A stretch of DNA of 64,000 bases from Natrinema mahii (GTDB lineage Archaea; Halobacteriota; Halobacteria; Halobacteriales; Natrialbaceae), in the NCBI GenBank assembly GCA_000690595.2, contig JHUT02000008.1, forward strand, positions 114,247 to 178,246. Direction: 5' to 3'. Under the pieces are notes generated by a model. It was not told the DNA's origin, did not search any database, and worked only from the letters and a program-made list of their open reading frames with translations. Positions 7,769 through 15,974 of this stretch are shown here, in pieces. The first letter of the stretch is position 1; each line of letters starts with the position of its first letter. A program made the position numbers and the translations under genes.

Positions 7769-8044
7769 TTACGCCAGCACCTCGTTGATCATGCCCTGGG
7801 CGTTGAAGCGCTCGGCCGCCTCGCGGACGACGAATGCGCCCGATCCGAGGGTGAACGCGCGCTTGTTGATGACCGTCTCGCCCAGCGCCATCCCGCCGAT
7901 CCCGAAGATTTCGGACGGAAGCATCGTTCCAGTCGCGGTGTCGACGAGGTACGGGGCGAGGTAGCCGCCCGCGACCATGCCGACATCCATCCACACGTCG
8001 CTGTCAGTCAGGGCCTGCGTGGCCTGATCAAAATTCATCACCAT
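7769..8044 (-). CDS. Small protein upstream of the capsid genes
   Basis: This 91-residue protein has two glycine-rich hydrophobic stretches (MVAGGYLAPYLVD and EIFGIGGMALGETVI), suggesting weak membrane association. It starts at 8044, abuts the small capsid gene, and is the first leftward gene after the inserted rightward gene at 8207-8710. It may be a membrane or scaffold component of the virion; no family recognised. Confidence 0.55.
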   Translation of the reverse strand: MVMNFDQATQALTDSDVWMDVGMVAGGYLAPYLVDTATGTMLPSEIFGIGGMALGETVINKRAFTLGSGAFVVREAAERFNAQGMINEVLA

Positions 8045-8206
8045 GCAGACTCCATTAACCGGTCAAATTCGGATATAAGAGCGCGTCAAGTCCGCCGTCA
8101 TCCGACGCGATTTGTGCCGGTCCGCTGTAGTCTCTCGTCACAACTGGTGTCAAATTCATGCCGCTAATGGTTATATTCTAATTGGTGGAGTATACAACAC
8201 CATATT

Positions 8207-8710
8207 ATGAGTCAGATAACTATCTCATTCATAGAAGCGATTACACCTCGCTTTGGACAATTGATTGCAGAGGGTGCTAATGCGATCCTCTCGGGAATTG
8301 CAGGAGCTATTCCCATAATCTTGGGCGGTGTGATCTTATATGAGAGGCGACAAGCTATTCGCGCGAATCGTCTTCGTCATGCGTTGATTGCTGAAATCGA
8401 AGCTTCACAGCCTGAGTTGACATCATTCATGCCATACGGAAATGCGTATCTTGAGGGGACAGTCTACAACACAAATGCCCAAAAATTAGATCTTCTAACT
8501 AACGATGAAATTGAGGCAGTTGTTGAATTTTACCACCGACTATCTGCATTAAGAAAGGTTGTTGAATCAGAAGGACCGGAAGTTGAGCCGGACGACATTC
8601 CTGATCACATATACAATAACGTGAGCCCAACAAGAGATGACGCGTTGACTGAGTTGAGAAAGAATATCGATGACGGTCCTATTACAGTGCGGAAACCGCG
8701 TTCTAGTTAA
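8207..8710 (+). CDS. Membrane-anchored protein inserted against the virion operon (moron-like)
   Basis: This 167-residue protein has a hydrophobic segment at about residues 25-45 (AILSGIAGAIPIILGGVILY) and a cytoplasmic helical domain after it. It runs opposite to the structural genes on both sides, is visibly AT-richer than they are, and has its own AT-rich upstream region (8160-8206, GGTTATATTC). Its stop overlaps the convergent stop of the 60-aa gene by three bases. These are signs of a separately acquired, independently expressed gene such as superinfection exclusion; no family recognised. Confidence 0.65.
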   Translation: MSQITISFIEAITPRFGQLIAEGANAILSGIAGAIPIILGGVILYERRQAIRANRLRHALIAEIEASQPELTSFMPYGNAYLEGTVYNTNAQKLDLLTNDEIEAVVEFYHRLSALRKVVESEGPEVEPDDIPDHIYNNVSPTRDDALTELRKNIDDGPITVRKPRSS

Positions 8711-8889
8711 TAAATAGGTGATTTAGCAGAGCCACCATGATCGTCTTCAGGGCTCTGCTCGAACTCGGCCATCAGAATCCCAACGACATCAGCTCGAGAA
8801 AGTTCGTGACCACGTCGATCCTCGAGGTGACTCTGAATCCGTTCGAACTGGTCGGCTTTGCTCCCGCGGAGCGAGACATCGGTGCGCAT
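8707..8889 (-). CDS. Small RHH-like protein downstream of the ATPase
   Basis: The 60-residue product begins MRTDVSLRGSKADQFERIQS and continues with a helix-turn (HELSRADVVGILMAEF), the pattern of a ribbon-helix-helix domain: an alternating strand, then two helices. The ATG at 8887-8889 is four bases after the ATPase stop, so it is in the same operon. A longer frame extends upstream but would overlap the ATPase gene, so the short start was chosen. Possibly a transcription regulator or DNA-packaging accessory. Confidence 0.55.
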   Translation of the reverse strand: MRTDVSLRGSKADQFERIQSHLEDRRGHELSRADVVGILMAEFEQSPEDDHGGSAKSPIY

Positions 8890-8893
8890 CTGA

Positions 8894-9682
8894 TTAGTCG
8901 TCGAAGGGGTGTTTGATTCGGACGCGGTCGCTCCCGTAGTGCGTACTCTCGAGCGTCCAGTCGCGCGAATCGATGCGTCTGAGGGCGGTGTCGTCCGAGT
9001 AGATCCACTCGGAGCCGATCGTGTTGCCCGCGTCGTCGCTGAACCGTCGGAGTGTGAGCGGTTCGCCGTCGACGAGCAGTTCATTGGGGAGCGTCCGCGG
9101 ACAGGTTTCGGCGTCGGCCTTGTGGACATCGGCCGGATACTCGACGATTCCGCGGACCTTGTCGAGGTCATTCCCGGAGCCGAACCCGCCGAGCATCGAC
9201 GCCTGACACTGCGAGGCGATGTCTTCGTCGAGCTTCGCGAACCGCTGAGTGACCCACGCGACGCCCATCCCGTCGCCGTGCCAGGTTGTCGCGAGCGTGT
9301 CGAACTCGTCAGGGTAGCCGTCCCGCTGGGGGGCGAGGCGGTGGGCCTCGTCCAGTCCCAGGAACGTGCGTTCCTCGAGTTGGGCAAGCGCGGCGATGGC
9401 GGTCACGATCGCCTCGCGCCAGGCGTCGTCAGTCATGCCGTCGCGAGCGAGTTGGAGGCTGCCGTTGTCCTCGAAGATCCGTCGCCATTCGGCCCGCGAG
9501 AGATCGTCAGTCCCTGGTCGAAGCGGGAGCCGTTGCAGGAGTCCTGACTCGACCAGTCCGGTGTACTCGTCCTTGTAGTCGACGAGGACGGTCCGGTCGT
9601 ACTCCGGCGCGTTGCGCTCCGTGTACGCCTGCAGGCCGTACGATTTGCCCCAGTTCGTGCGGGCACCGAACGCGAGGTTCAT
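8894..9682 (-). CDS. HerA/FtsK-like packaging ATPase
   Basis: This 262-residue P-loop protein has a Walker A at residues 6-14 (GARTNWGKS) directly at the N terminus and a Walker B at 107-114 (FLGLDEAH) with the acid pair D111/E112. A following AWVTQRF segment is typical of the sensor region of HerA/FtsK ATPases. Such short ATPases package DNA into preformed capsids of the PRD1/SH1/SNJ1 lineages (family knowledge). The ATG at 9680-9682 overlaps the stop of the upstream 195-aa gene. This is the strongest single marker that the element is a virus rather than a plasmid. Confidence 0.85.
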   Translation of the reverse strand: MNLAFGARTNWGKSYGLQAYTERNAPEYDRTVLVDYKDEYTGLVESGLLQRLPLRPGTDDLSRAEWRRIFEDNGSLQLARDGMTDDAWREAIVTAIAALAQLEERTFLGLDEAHRLAPQRDGYPDEFDTLATTWHGDGMGVAWVTQRFAKLDEDIASQCQASMLGGFGSGNDLDKVRGIVEYPADVHKADAETCPRTLPNELLVDGEPLTLRRFSDDAGNTIGSEWIYSDDTALRRIDSRDWTLESTHYGSDRVRIKHPFDD

Positions 9683-10266
9683 CGGTCCTCCGAGTCGACG
9701 GCGTCGGTTACGTCGCGAATCCCCTGCTCGGCCATCTCGAGGCCACCGGCAAGCGCCTCCTCAAGAACGGCCTGTTGCCGCTCGGCGGGCCAGTCGACGA
9801 CTGCCTCGCGGAACGTCTCGAGGTCGTCGACATCGAAGCGGGTCCGGACGTGAGCCGTTGCGAGTTCATCGACGCCACCCTCGACGCCTTGCTCGCGGTA
9901 GCGGTCGGCCCACGTCTCTTTGGTCGTCTGCCACTCCTCGTCGGAGAGGTCGGCGTACTGGGCGGCTTCCTCGGCGTTGTCGATATCGATCGCTTCCTCG
10001 ACGTACCACGAGGGGAGCGAGTCATCGATCATCGCGAGCGCCATCGAGCGGATTTGCTCGACGCGGTCGTCGACCGTCGGAAGTCCCTCGAGGGGTTCGA
10101 TGTCGTCATCGGCGACGGCCTGCTGGAGATCGGCGACGGCCTCCATGATCCGACGTTCGCGGTGGGCGACGATCGAGAGGAAGGCTTCGGCTTGCTTGCT
10201 CTGGAAGAACTTCGTTGCGAGGGCCTTCCGCGGGTCGCCGCCGGTCGCGATCTCGCGGAGGTTCAT
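9679..10266 (-). CDS. Helical protein of the virion operon
   Basis: This 195-residue, highly acidic and helical protein lacks membrane segments (for example AEAFLSIVAHRERRIMEAVA and LADAVDSEDR-like acidic helices at the end). The ATG at 10264-10266 overlaps the upstream stop as ATGA; a longer frame to 10425 is rejected because it would run into the next gene. Encoded just before the ATPase, it could be a packaging or assembly partner. No family recognised. Confidence 0.6.
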   Translation of the reverse strand: MNLREIATGGDPRKALATKFFQSKQAEAFLSIVAHRERRIMEAVADLQQAVADDDIEPLEGLPTVDDRVEQIRSMALAMIDDSLPSWYVEEAIDIDNAEEAAQYADLSDEEWQTTKETWADRYREQGVEGGVDELATAHVRTRFDVDDLETFREAVVDWPAERQQAVLEEALAGGLEMAEQGIRDVTDAVDSEDR

Positions 10267-10781
10267 GCTTCCGCCTCCGCGGTGGCTCCGCCGATCGAGT
10301 CGATTGCGCCGTCGAGCATCTCCGTGTCCTCGACGAGGACCATCACGGCGAACAGCGAGGTCATCGCCACGAGCCCCTGACCGGGCCCGAGTTCCGAGCT
10401 GCCGCTGAGGTTCTCCCGATACCACTGGTCCATGTACTCGTCGAGGTCGAGTTCCTTCGCGAGGTCGGCGTACTCGTCGATCACCGCCGAGCGGTCGTCG
10501 ACGCCCGAGCCCATTCGGTCCTGGCTGATCGCGGCGCCGGCACCGAGGGCCCGGCAGTAGACGTGGCCGACCGTCTTTCGGTCGCCGGTGCTTGGACTGT
10601 CGTCGGTATCCTCTGGTTCCTCCGCTGGGTCGTCAACGTCGACTTCGTCGTCGTCCTCGGCGTCGGCTTCCGCAACCTGCTCGGCGATCTCCGGGTCGAT
10701 ATCTGCGTACGCATCTTCCTCGAGGGACTCCTCGGGTTCGTTCTCACGATCGACGTCTCGGTCGTCAGTCAACGAGACCAC
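10263..10781 (-). CDS. Acidic protein with a hydrophobic segment
   Basis: Of 172 residues, the first 70 are almost entirely Asp and Glu (DIDPEIAEQVAEADAEDDDE), followed by a helical part and one moderately hydrophobic stretch near 135-155 (GLVAMTSLFAVMVLVED). It overlaps the upstream gene by 17 bases and the downstream one by four, so it is part of the operon. Possibly a virion or membrane-associated protein; no family recognised. Confidence 0.55.
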   Translation of the reverse strand: MVSLTDDRDVDRENEPEESLEEDAYADIDPEIAEQVAEADAEDDDEVDVDDPAEEPEDTDDSPSTGDRKTVGHVYCRALGAGAAISQDRMGSGVDDRSAVIDEYADLAKELDLDEYMDQWYRENLSGSSELGPGQGLVAMTSLFAVMVLVEDTEMLDGAIDSIGGATAEAEA

Positions 10782-11424
10782 CCCCGGCCTCGCGGTCGAT
10801 GCCGTTGCCGCTCGAGTCGTCCTCGTCGGGCGTCGGTTCGGCCGAGTCGGCGTCGATCGTGTTGGACCGGCGACGGCGCCACAAGAGGATCAGGAGCGCC
10901 ACGGCGACGGCCGCCCCGATCAGGACGGCAGTGGTCCGGAGACTCGGCCCTCCCCTCGAGGTACTGCTCGAGGGAGAAGAGCCACTACTCGGCCCCCCTT
11001 GAGCGGCCCCTTTTTGCTGGTCGTTTGGCTGCTCGTCTGGGTCCCACGGGTCGGTGCTATCTGTGGGTTTCACTTGCTCGTCTCCCTGGTCGTCGTTGCT
11101 CTTGTCGGTCGTGTCGCTGCTCGAGGGGCTGCTTTCGCCCCCTTCGTTGCTGCTTTCTGCCTGCTCGTCTGGCTGGTCGTTGCTGCTCTCAATCCCTTCG
11201 GGTTGCTGCTCGTCGCTGCCCTCGATCCCCTCGCCGTCTGTGCCTTCGCTGCTGGTCGGGGCCCCTTCCCAGGCCCCTTCGTCCCTTGCTCGCTGGTGGT
11301 CGTCGCCGCTCATCGCGTTGATATGGCTCCTGACCGCCTCCTTCGAGGCAAAGGGCGGTTGGTCGTCGTCCCATTCGTCGTCGTGTTTGTCGCACCCCTC
11401 GACGGGGCAGAAGTAGCCTGTCAT
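10765..11424 (-). CDS. Zinc-finger membrane protein with long acidic linker
   Basis: This 219-residue protein has three parts: an N-terminal C2H2-like finger (FCPVEGCDKHDDEWDD, then AVRSHINAMSGDDH), a disordered Ser/Gln/Asp/Glu linker of about 100 residues, and a membrane segment near 165-182 (TAVLIGAAVAVALLILLW) followed by RRRR. The positive cluster after the segment places the short C terminus inside by the positive-inside rule. Such an anchored finger could tether DNA or host factors to the virion membrane (inference). Confidence 0.6.
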   Translation of the reverse strand: MTGYFCPVEGCDKHDDEWDDDQPPFASKEAVRSHINAMSGDDHQRARDEGAWEGAPTSSEGTDGEGIEGSDEQQPEGIESSNDQPDEQAESSNEGGESSPSSSDTTDKSNDDQGDEQVKPTDSTDPWDPDEQPNDQQKGAAQGGPSSGSSPSSSTSRGGPSLRTTAVLIGAAVAVALLILLWRRRRSNTIDADSAEPTPDEDDSSGNGIDREAGGGLVD

Positions 11425-11426
11425 GG

Positions 11427-12182
11427 TTACCAGTCGATGTCGTCTTTCGTCAGTTCGCGTTGGCCCAGCTCGCGGAACGCCGTGGCCGGCTCTCCGAGAA
11501 GGTCGTTCAGTTCGTTGATCGCTGCCGCGGCTTCCTTCGCTTCCGCCACGGCGATCTGGTAGCGTCGCCAGGCCAGATTCTTCGCACCGTAGAGTTCGCC
11601 CGGCGGGTGGTCCGCTCGAGCCTCGCCGACGAGGGCCTTGACATCTTCCTCATCGAAGCCGCACGACTCGACGAGGAACTCGCAAGCCTCGTCCTCGCCG
11701 TCCTCGCAGTGGTCGCGAGCGTGGCCGCACTGCTCGTCTTGCGCTCCCTCGAGGTCGGCGAGACGATCGTCGACGTTGATGTCGCCGTCGAGCCGATCTC
11801 CACGTTCGTCGCGGGTGGCTCGCTTCGCCACTTCGCGATGTTCGTCGACGCTGAGCGTGTGATCGTAGTACGCGAGCCAGTCGTCGACGCCCTCGTCGAT
11901 CATCAGTCCTTTCACGCTCCTGGCGTGGGGAACCGACGTTCGCGAGAAGTCGAGCGACTCGCGTTCGTGGTCAGTTAGCTCGGCCTGGCCACCGCGGCCA
12001 CCGCGTTCGGAGCGCCCCGCAGCGGCCTCAATCGTCGCCGTCTCGAGGACGTGGTCGGGCGCGTCCGAGGAGATCGCGACGGTCTTGAGTCGCCGATCAT
12101 CGTCGGTACAGAGATGGTCGGCATGCTCGTCGCGGAACTGGTCGGCCGCCGCTTTCGACCCGAATTCGATCCGTTCGGTCAT
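11427..12182 (-). CDS. Unrecognised soluble protein of the virion operon
   Basis: This 251-residue protein uses the ATG at 12180-12182, which overlaps the stop of the WDGH-like gene; a longer frame to 12362 would overlap that gene heavily. It is acidic, helical and cysteine-bearing (LCTDDDRR, EQCGHARDHCEDGEDEACEF, ESCGFDEEDVKAL). The Cys/His cluster in the middle could bind a metal. No family recognised; position suggests an early step in virion assembly or an entry-related role. Confidence 0.55.
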   Translation of the reverse strand: MTERIEFGSKAAADQFRDEHADHLCTDDDRRLKTVAISSDAPDHVLETATIEAAAGRSERGGRGGQAELTDHERESLDFSRTSVPHARSVKGLMIDEGVDDWLAYYDHTLSVDEHREVAKRATRDERGDRLDGDINVDDRLADLEGAQDEQCGHARDHCEDGEDEACEFLVESCGFDEEDVKALVGEARADHPPGELYGAKNLAWRRYQIAVAEAKEAAAAINELNDLLGEPATAFRELGQRELTKDDIDW

Positions 12183-12505
12183 CAGTAGGATCCGGTGATG
12201 TAGCGGGCGAGCCGGCAGTTCTTGAGGGTCCGCGAGTGGCCGTCGTAGCCGCCCTCTGGGTCGGTCTGTTGGAGTGACGACCGCTCGAGGACATCCTCGA
12301 GATCGGGCGTGATGTGCCACGACTTCTGGCCGGTCGGGGTATCGACCCAGACGACCGGCCACTCGTCGTGCCAGAACCAGCCCGCGGTGTTCGGGCCCCA
12401 GGTGAGTCGGATCGCTCTTGCGAAGGCGATCGCGAGGAGATTCCGGTCGTGGTAGACTTCGTCGATAGGCTTCTCGTCAGTCGGTGGCGGGTTGTCCGTC
12501 CCCAT
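12182..12505 (-). CDS. WDGH-domain-like small protein, first gene of the virion operon
   Basis: This 107-residue protein contains WGPNTAGWFWHDEWPVVWVD and SWHITPDLEDVL, ending with YDGHSRTLKNCRLARYI. The last motif matches the WDGH domain found in phage and viral proteins of unknown function (recalled from memory). It is the first leftward gene after the divergent promoter region shared with the AbrB-like gene. Reaction unknown. Confidence 0.6.
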   Translation of the reverse strand: MGTDNPPPTDEKPIDEVYHDRNLLAIAFARAIRLTWGPNTAGWFWHDEWPVVWVDTPTGQKSWHITPDLEDVLERSSLQQTDPEGGYDGHSRTLKNCRLARYITGSY

Positions 12506-12610
12506 GCTTAGATGGGACTCTCGAGCGAGTGATAGCGGTCAGGAATATCATAGTCTCGTACTGGTGAGACCAATGTTTAAACAGTTTCAGGACCAGTTAG
12601 GAACGTAGCC
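12506..12610. promoter_or_regulatory. Divergent promoter region between virion operon and AbrB-like gene
   Basis: These 105 bases separate oppositely transcribed genes. GTTTAAAC-like sequence at 12575-12582 is placed about 35 bases before the rightward ATG and could be its TATA element; ATGATATTCC on the minus strand (about 12543-12552) could serve the leftward operon. GTCTC (12553-12557) and GAGAC (12566-12570) form a small inverted repeat between them. This is the likely lysis/lysogeny control point (inference). Confidence 0.5.
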
Positions 12611-12799
12611 ATGCCGATCCACCAGTTGACACAAGTTGGTCGTACGTCGGGCGGTGTTGTGCTCCCGAAGAGCGAACTTCGAGCGCTTGGGTTGGTCGAC
12701 GAAGAGGGTAATGTGAAAGATCAGCCGGTGCGGGTGACGCGGACTGATACAGGGACTTGGGAAGTGTCCGTAATTGAGTCAAGCGACTATCCAAAATAA
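12611..12799 (+). CDS. AbrB/SpoVT-like DNA-binding protein, candidate viral repressor
   Basis: The 62-residue product begins MPIHQLTQVGRTSGGVVLPK and continues RALGLVDEEG with a strand-rich C terminus (PVRVTRTDTGTWEVSVIE), the swapped-hairpin pattern of AbrB/MazE-type DNA-binding domains. It faces away from the virion operon across a 105-bp shared promoter region, the usual place for a repressor. No toxin gene follows directly, which argues against an antitoxin role. Confidence 0.65.
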   Translation: MPIHQLTQVGRTSGGVVLPKSELRALGLVDEEGNVKDQPVRVTRTDTGTWEVSVIESSDYPK

Positions 12800-12852
12800 G
12801 ATGTATAATCGATCAAGCAAACTTATTTCAGGAGATTACATATAGTCGAACC

Positions 12853-13368
12853 ATGAGTGGTGAAATCCTATTCCGTCTTACAGGAATCCTACGGACCCTC
12901 TACCTTCGTACAGTCGGGGTATTACAGAAAAGAGTCATCGATAATCAAAAGAAAAAGGTCGATATAAGGGCTGAAAATTGCAATATAGAACAAAACGAGA
13001 ACGAAGAGTTGCCAAAATTCGCTTACTTCAGTATTGAATGTGAGAACAGCTCTGATATTCATTTTGAATTAAAGGAAATCGCTATCAAAGTGGACGTTCG
13101 AAGCGAGTCCCTTCCTAACCGAGAAAATAGGACCACATTTCCCGTATTGGATTCCGCAGTAGAGGAAAGAAGAATTGAAACAAAAAATGTTGGTCCAATA
13201 AATGGGAAAACTAGGATATCCCGCCGAACTCAGACTGGTAATACTCAATCATATAGAGTCGAATTCATATTACCTTCATGGATAGAAGATCCTACAGACA
13301 TATACGCGTCCGGATATCTGAGGTTTCAGAGAAATTCTATTAAACACTTCGAACTCAATGTTAAGTAG
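12853..13368 (+). CDS. AT-rich cargo protein of unknown function
   Basis: This 171-residue protein begins with a hydrophobic, basic stretch (ILFRLTGILRTLYLRTVGVL) followed by a strand-rich domain (FAYFSIECENSSDIHFELKE, TQSYRVEFILPSWIEDPTDI). Codon use is visibly AT-richer than the virion genes, marking the start of the cargo zone. It has its own upstream region with ATTACATATAG about 20 bases before the ATG. Possibly membrane-associated; no family recognised. Confidence 0.6.
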   Translation: MSGEILFRLTGILRTLYLRTVGVLQKRVIDNQKKKVDIRAENCNIEQNENEELPKFAYFSIECENSSDIHFELKEIAIKVDVRSESLPNRENRTTFPVLDSAVEERRIETKNVGPINGKTRISRRTQTGNTQSYRVEFILPSWIEDPTDIYASGYLRFQRNSIKHFELNVK

Positions 13369-13415
13369 CGAACGCTGTGTGAAGTTGTTCATGACCCGTC
13401 TTCAATGCTAGTCGC

Positions 13416-14231
13416 CTATCCTGAGTGGAATTCCTCTGTTTTGTCAATCAAATTTTGATTGAATTCGTCTCCGTTACGTCCATGATGGACCCGTCGATGG
13501 CAGTTCGGACATAGTGCAATCACATTCTTTGGGTGGTCTGCCCCACCGTCACTACGCCGGCGAAGGTGGTGAACCTCGAGGAAAGGATCTCCATCATCAG
13601 TGAGAAACGGGGCATCGTCACCACAGCCTTGACACACACCGTCAGCAACTCGGAGTGCGTATTTTCTAACGACCTCCGATCGCGGATACGTGGTGCGAGA
13701 TCGCGATTCGCTTGTCGTTCGGCCTTTGCCGTTCACACTCGCTTCGGCCTGATCATACAGCTCGCCCACGGAGATATCATCGAGGCTTGTGACCCCAGTA
13801 TCGATTTCTACACCACCGGCAGGGACGAGTTCGAATCGAACTGCATCGCGCATATTGTCGCTCCGATCTGGGAGACGCGTCCAGTGATGATCCTCATATT
13901 CGAACTGGCCGACGTAGGACACTTCCCACGCACCTTCGCCGCTTTCGAAGACGTGGACCTCGTCGTTATTTTCTGCGTGATCTCGGATCGCTGCGTTTCC
14001 GGCGTCCATCGTCATGTCTCCGTCTCGACCTTCGCCGGTATAGAGAAGCCTACCATCCTCGAGGAGTTCGTCGTCATAACCGTGCCATTCCCCAGACTCG
14101 CCGAAGAAAATGAAGATGTATGGGTAGTCGCCACAGGGCGCGATTCCACTATACCTGTTTCCGCCGAACTCTTCGTGGATATCCTCGACCCGATGGTATG
14201 TTTGCCCGATTTCGAACGGAACCTTTCCCAT
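13416..14231 (-). CDS. HNH endonuclease with SRA-like N-terminal domain (McrA-like)
   Basis: Of 271 residues, about 1-125 (GQTYHRVEDIHEEFGGNRYS, YIFIFFGESGEWHGYDDELL) resemble the SRA-like modified-base-reading domain seen in ScoMcrA-type restriction enzymes. Residues 195-260 form an HNH nuclease: a CQGCG zinc pair, LEVHHLRRRSDGGADHPKNV and CPNCHRRVHHG. Type IV enzymes of this build cut modified foreign DNA (family knowledge). Encoded alone and against its neighbours in the provirus cargo zone, it is best read as a prophage-carried defence gene. Target modification unknown. Confidence 0.8.
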   Translation of the reverse strand: MGKVPFEIGQTYHRVEDIHEEFGGNRYSGIAPCGDYPYIFIFFGESGEWHGYDDELLEDGRLLYTGEGRDGDMTMDAGNAAIRDHAENNDEVHVFESGEGAWEVSYVGQFEYEDHHWTRLPDRSDNMRDAVRFELVPAGGVEIDTGVTSLDDISVGELYDQAEASVNGKGRTTSESRSRTTYPRSEVVRKYALRVADGVCQGCGDDAPFLTDDGDPFLEVHHLRRRSDGGADHPKNVIALCPNCHRRVHHGRNGDEFNQNLIDKTEEFHSG

Positions 14232-14372
14232 ATATCATCACTTGTCTTGTTGAACTTCATACTTTCCTGAATTAGATTAGTACAATATTCGTCAAGTCGA
14301 TCTTCGAGGAAATCCAGCAAGATCTATTATGAATAGTTTGAAGACACCTCTCGTAAAACCAGCAATATATCG

Positions 14373-14678
14373 ATGGTCTCAACTGGTGTTGTTACCACTT
14401 TTCTTCTAGGCTTATTCCTTATAGGTCTAATAGAGATTTTCACAGGGTTTTTCAGGGCTATTGGGAATAGGCTCTTCCGCTTGTTTTTGGGTGGCCTTGC
14501 CAAAATGTGCCACCACTTTTTTGCGGATCAATGTGATGATGATAATTCCAGTGAAGACAGTAGCCAAGCAGCGACAATCGTCAATGTAAGCGATAATGCT
14601 ACAGTCATTATGGGAAATCAAGATTCCGAGGTACCACTCGACCAAGACTTCAACATGAAAGAAAATGATGAATCTTAG
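14373..14678 (+). CDS. Small membrane protein of a two-gene cargo unit
   Basis: The first half of this 101-residue protein is strongly hydrophobic (GVVTTFLLGLFLIGLIEIFT) with a second shorter hydrophobic stretch before a CHHFFADQCDDD motif. The rest is acidic and hydrophilic (ATIVNVSDNATVIMGNQDSE). It overlaps the following 258-aa gene by 14 bases, so the pair is co-translated. The layout (membrane protein plus soluble partner, AT-rich, within a prophage cargo zone) is common for defence or exclusion modules; no family recognised. Confidence 0.6.
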   Translation: MVSTGVVTTFLLGLFLIGLIEIFTGFFRAIGNRLFRLFLGGLAKMCHHFFADQCDDDNSSEDSSQAATIVNVSDNATVIMGNQDSEVPLDQDFNMKENDES

Positions 14679-15441
14679 TGAATCCACTGTCGAAAACTTT
14701 GCCGATCGCATGCGGGAGACCTACAAAGAGAGATCCATATTGGACGAGATATGTAATATCAAAGATTACGATGATTCTGCTCACAGGGATTTAGAGTACA
14801 TTCAGATTGGTAAGCGTATCTGGTTGCCGATTGATTTCATTAAGACGACAATTGAAATTACAAATGCACAACGACTGATACAGTCCGTCACTAAAGGCGA
14901 AAAACGCTTCTTTATAAATCATATCAGCGACTCTCCTTTGGGAAATGCGACTTCTTCAGCCGATTCCAATGGGTTTTCCATTAATACAATTAGGTCAGCA
15001 GTCGGACGCATAAATAGTGCTAATCATATTTTTGTCCCAAATATTGATGCATATACTGACCAGCATCGAGAGTGGTTTGATTCAGGGCTTGTCACACAAG
15101 GAGATGGGATGGTTTTAGACATTGGTAATGGATTAGAACTTCATTGGATACCAGAGGAATGGGGGCATGAGGACATCTACCTGATTGACAGCGATCGTAT
15201 CGATATCATTCAAAAAACCTTCGAGGACGCACCTATGCCAAAAGGAATGAGTGTTCAGAATGAATATAATAGTCTGTCAACCGGTGAACGGCTAATGATC
15301 TACTTTGGAGAGTCCATGGAGGACGAAGACGATGATAATTTCGACGAGAAAGTTGATTTCTTCTATCGTGTCGTTCTATCTGAACCCCGTCCTTCTCCTG
15401 GCTCTATTCATCGGATTGAGGCACCAGAAAAAGTTAATTAA
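14665..15441 (+). CDS. Unrecognised soluble partner of the membrane protein
   Basis: This 258-residue protein has a helical N terminus (VENFADRMRETYKERSILDE) and a strand-rich remainder (NSANHIFVPNIDAYTDQHRE, GLELHWIPEEWGHEDIYLID, FFYRVVLSEPRPSPGSIHRI). No catalytic motif is visible. The central part has a faint resemblance to encapsulin-type HK97-fold segments, too weak to call. Translation is coupled to the preceding membrane protein gene. AT-rich codon use marks it as cargo. Confidence 0.55.
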   Translation: MMNLSESTVENFADRMRETYKERSILDEICNIKDYDDSAHRDLEYIQIGKRIWLPIDFIKTTIEITNAQRLIQSVTKGEKRFFINHISDSPLGNATSSADSNGFSINTIRSAVGRINSANHIFVPNIDAYTDQHREWFDSGLVTQGDGMVLDIGNGLELHWIPEEWGHEDIYLIDSDRIDIIQKTFEDAPMPKGMSVQNEYNSLSTGERLMIYFGESMEDEDDDNFDEKVDFFYRVVLSEPRPSPGSIHRIEAPEKVN

Positions 15442-15510
15442 TCGTCATATTGGCACAATGAACTGTCCGCGAACCCACTCCTCGAGCACGATCGACTCAT
15501 CTGACCAACT

Positions 15511-15786
15511 CTAATCTTCCGTCAGAAGATCACGAAGGTTCTGCCGTGTGTTTGAGTTTTCATCCACTTCAAAGTCATTCGTTGAAGAGATCCTTCGTAA
15601 GGAGTCCATCACAGACTCATCACGGACAACGAACTCAGCCGCCGATTTTCTCTCTTCACTCTGTTTCTTCTGTAGGATGAGTCCGCTATCATCTTCGAAC
15701 TGAATTACGTAGTAGTGCCTTCCCTCATTGTCAATAAATTCCTTCAAAACGCCGCCTTCTTCGAAGTCTTGTGCTCGGCTTCCCAT
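15511..15786 (-). CDS. Small hypothetical protein
   Basis: This 91-residue protein has a strand-rich first half (HYYVIQFEDDSGLILQKK) and a helical, charged second half (SVMDSLRRISSTNDFEVDEN). It stands alone between the two-gene cargo unit and the second recombinase, in the opposite direction to both. No family recognised; the size and build would suit an anti-restriction or regulatory protein, but nothing in the sequence shows it. Confidence 0.45.
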   Translation of the reverse strand: MGSRAQDFEEGGVLKEFIDNEGRHYYVIQFEDDSGLILQKKQSEERKSAAEFVVRDESVMDSLRRISSTNDFEVDENSNTRQNLRDLLTED

Positions 15787-15974
15787 GGGCCAAACTCATA
15801 TTCCCTTTTACTTATAATCCTTCTTCAATTTCTGGAGATATACGTGTTTTCGCAATACTATGTCCGCGAAGCCGGTCTTCGAGGACAATTTACCCCGAGA
15901 CCGGGGCCGATTCCTGTACTGATAACCCCATTCTTCATGGTTTGTTGGGCTAAAACTGAGTATCGAGGACAGCG

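Noticed and set aside
12611..12799. Antitoxin of a toxin-antitoxin pair
   Set aside because: The following gene is 53 bp away, differs in composition and lacks any toxin motif; a repressor role fits the divergent position better.
14665..15441. Encapsulin or HK97-fold capsid protein
   Set aside because: Only a vague similarity in one segment, and the virion already has a jelly-roll-type capsid pair.
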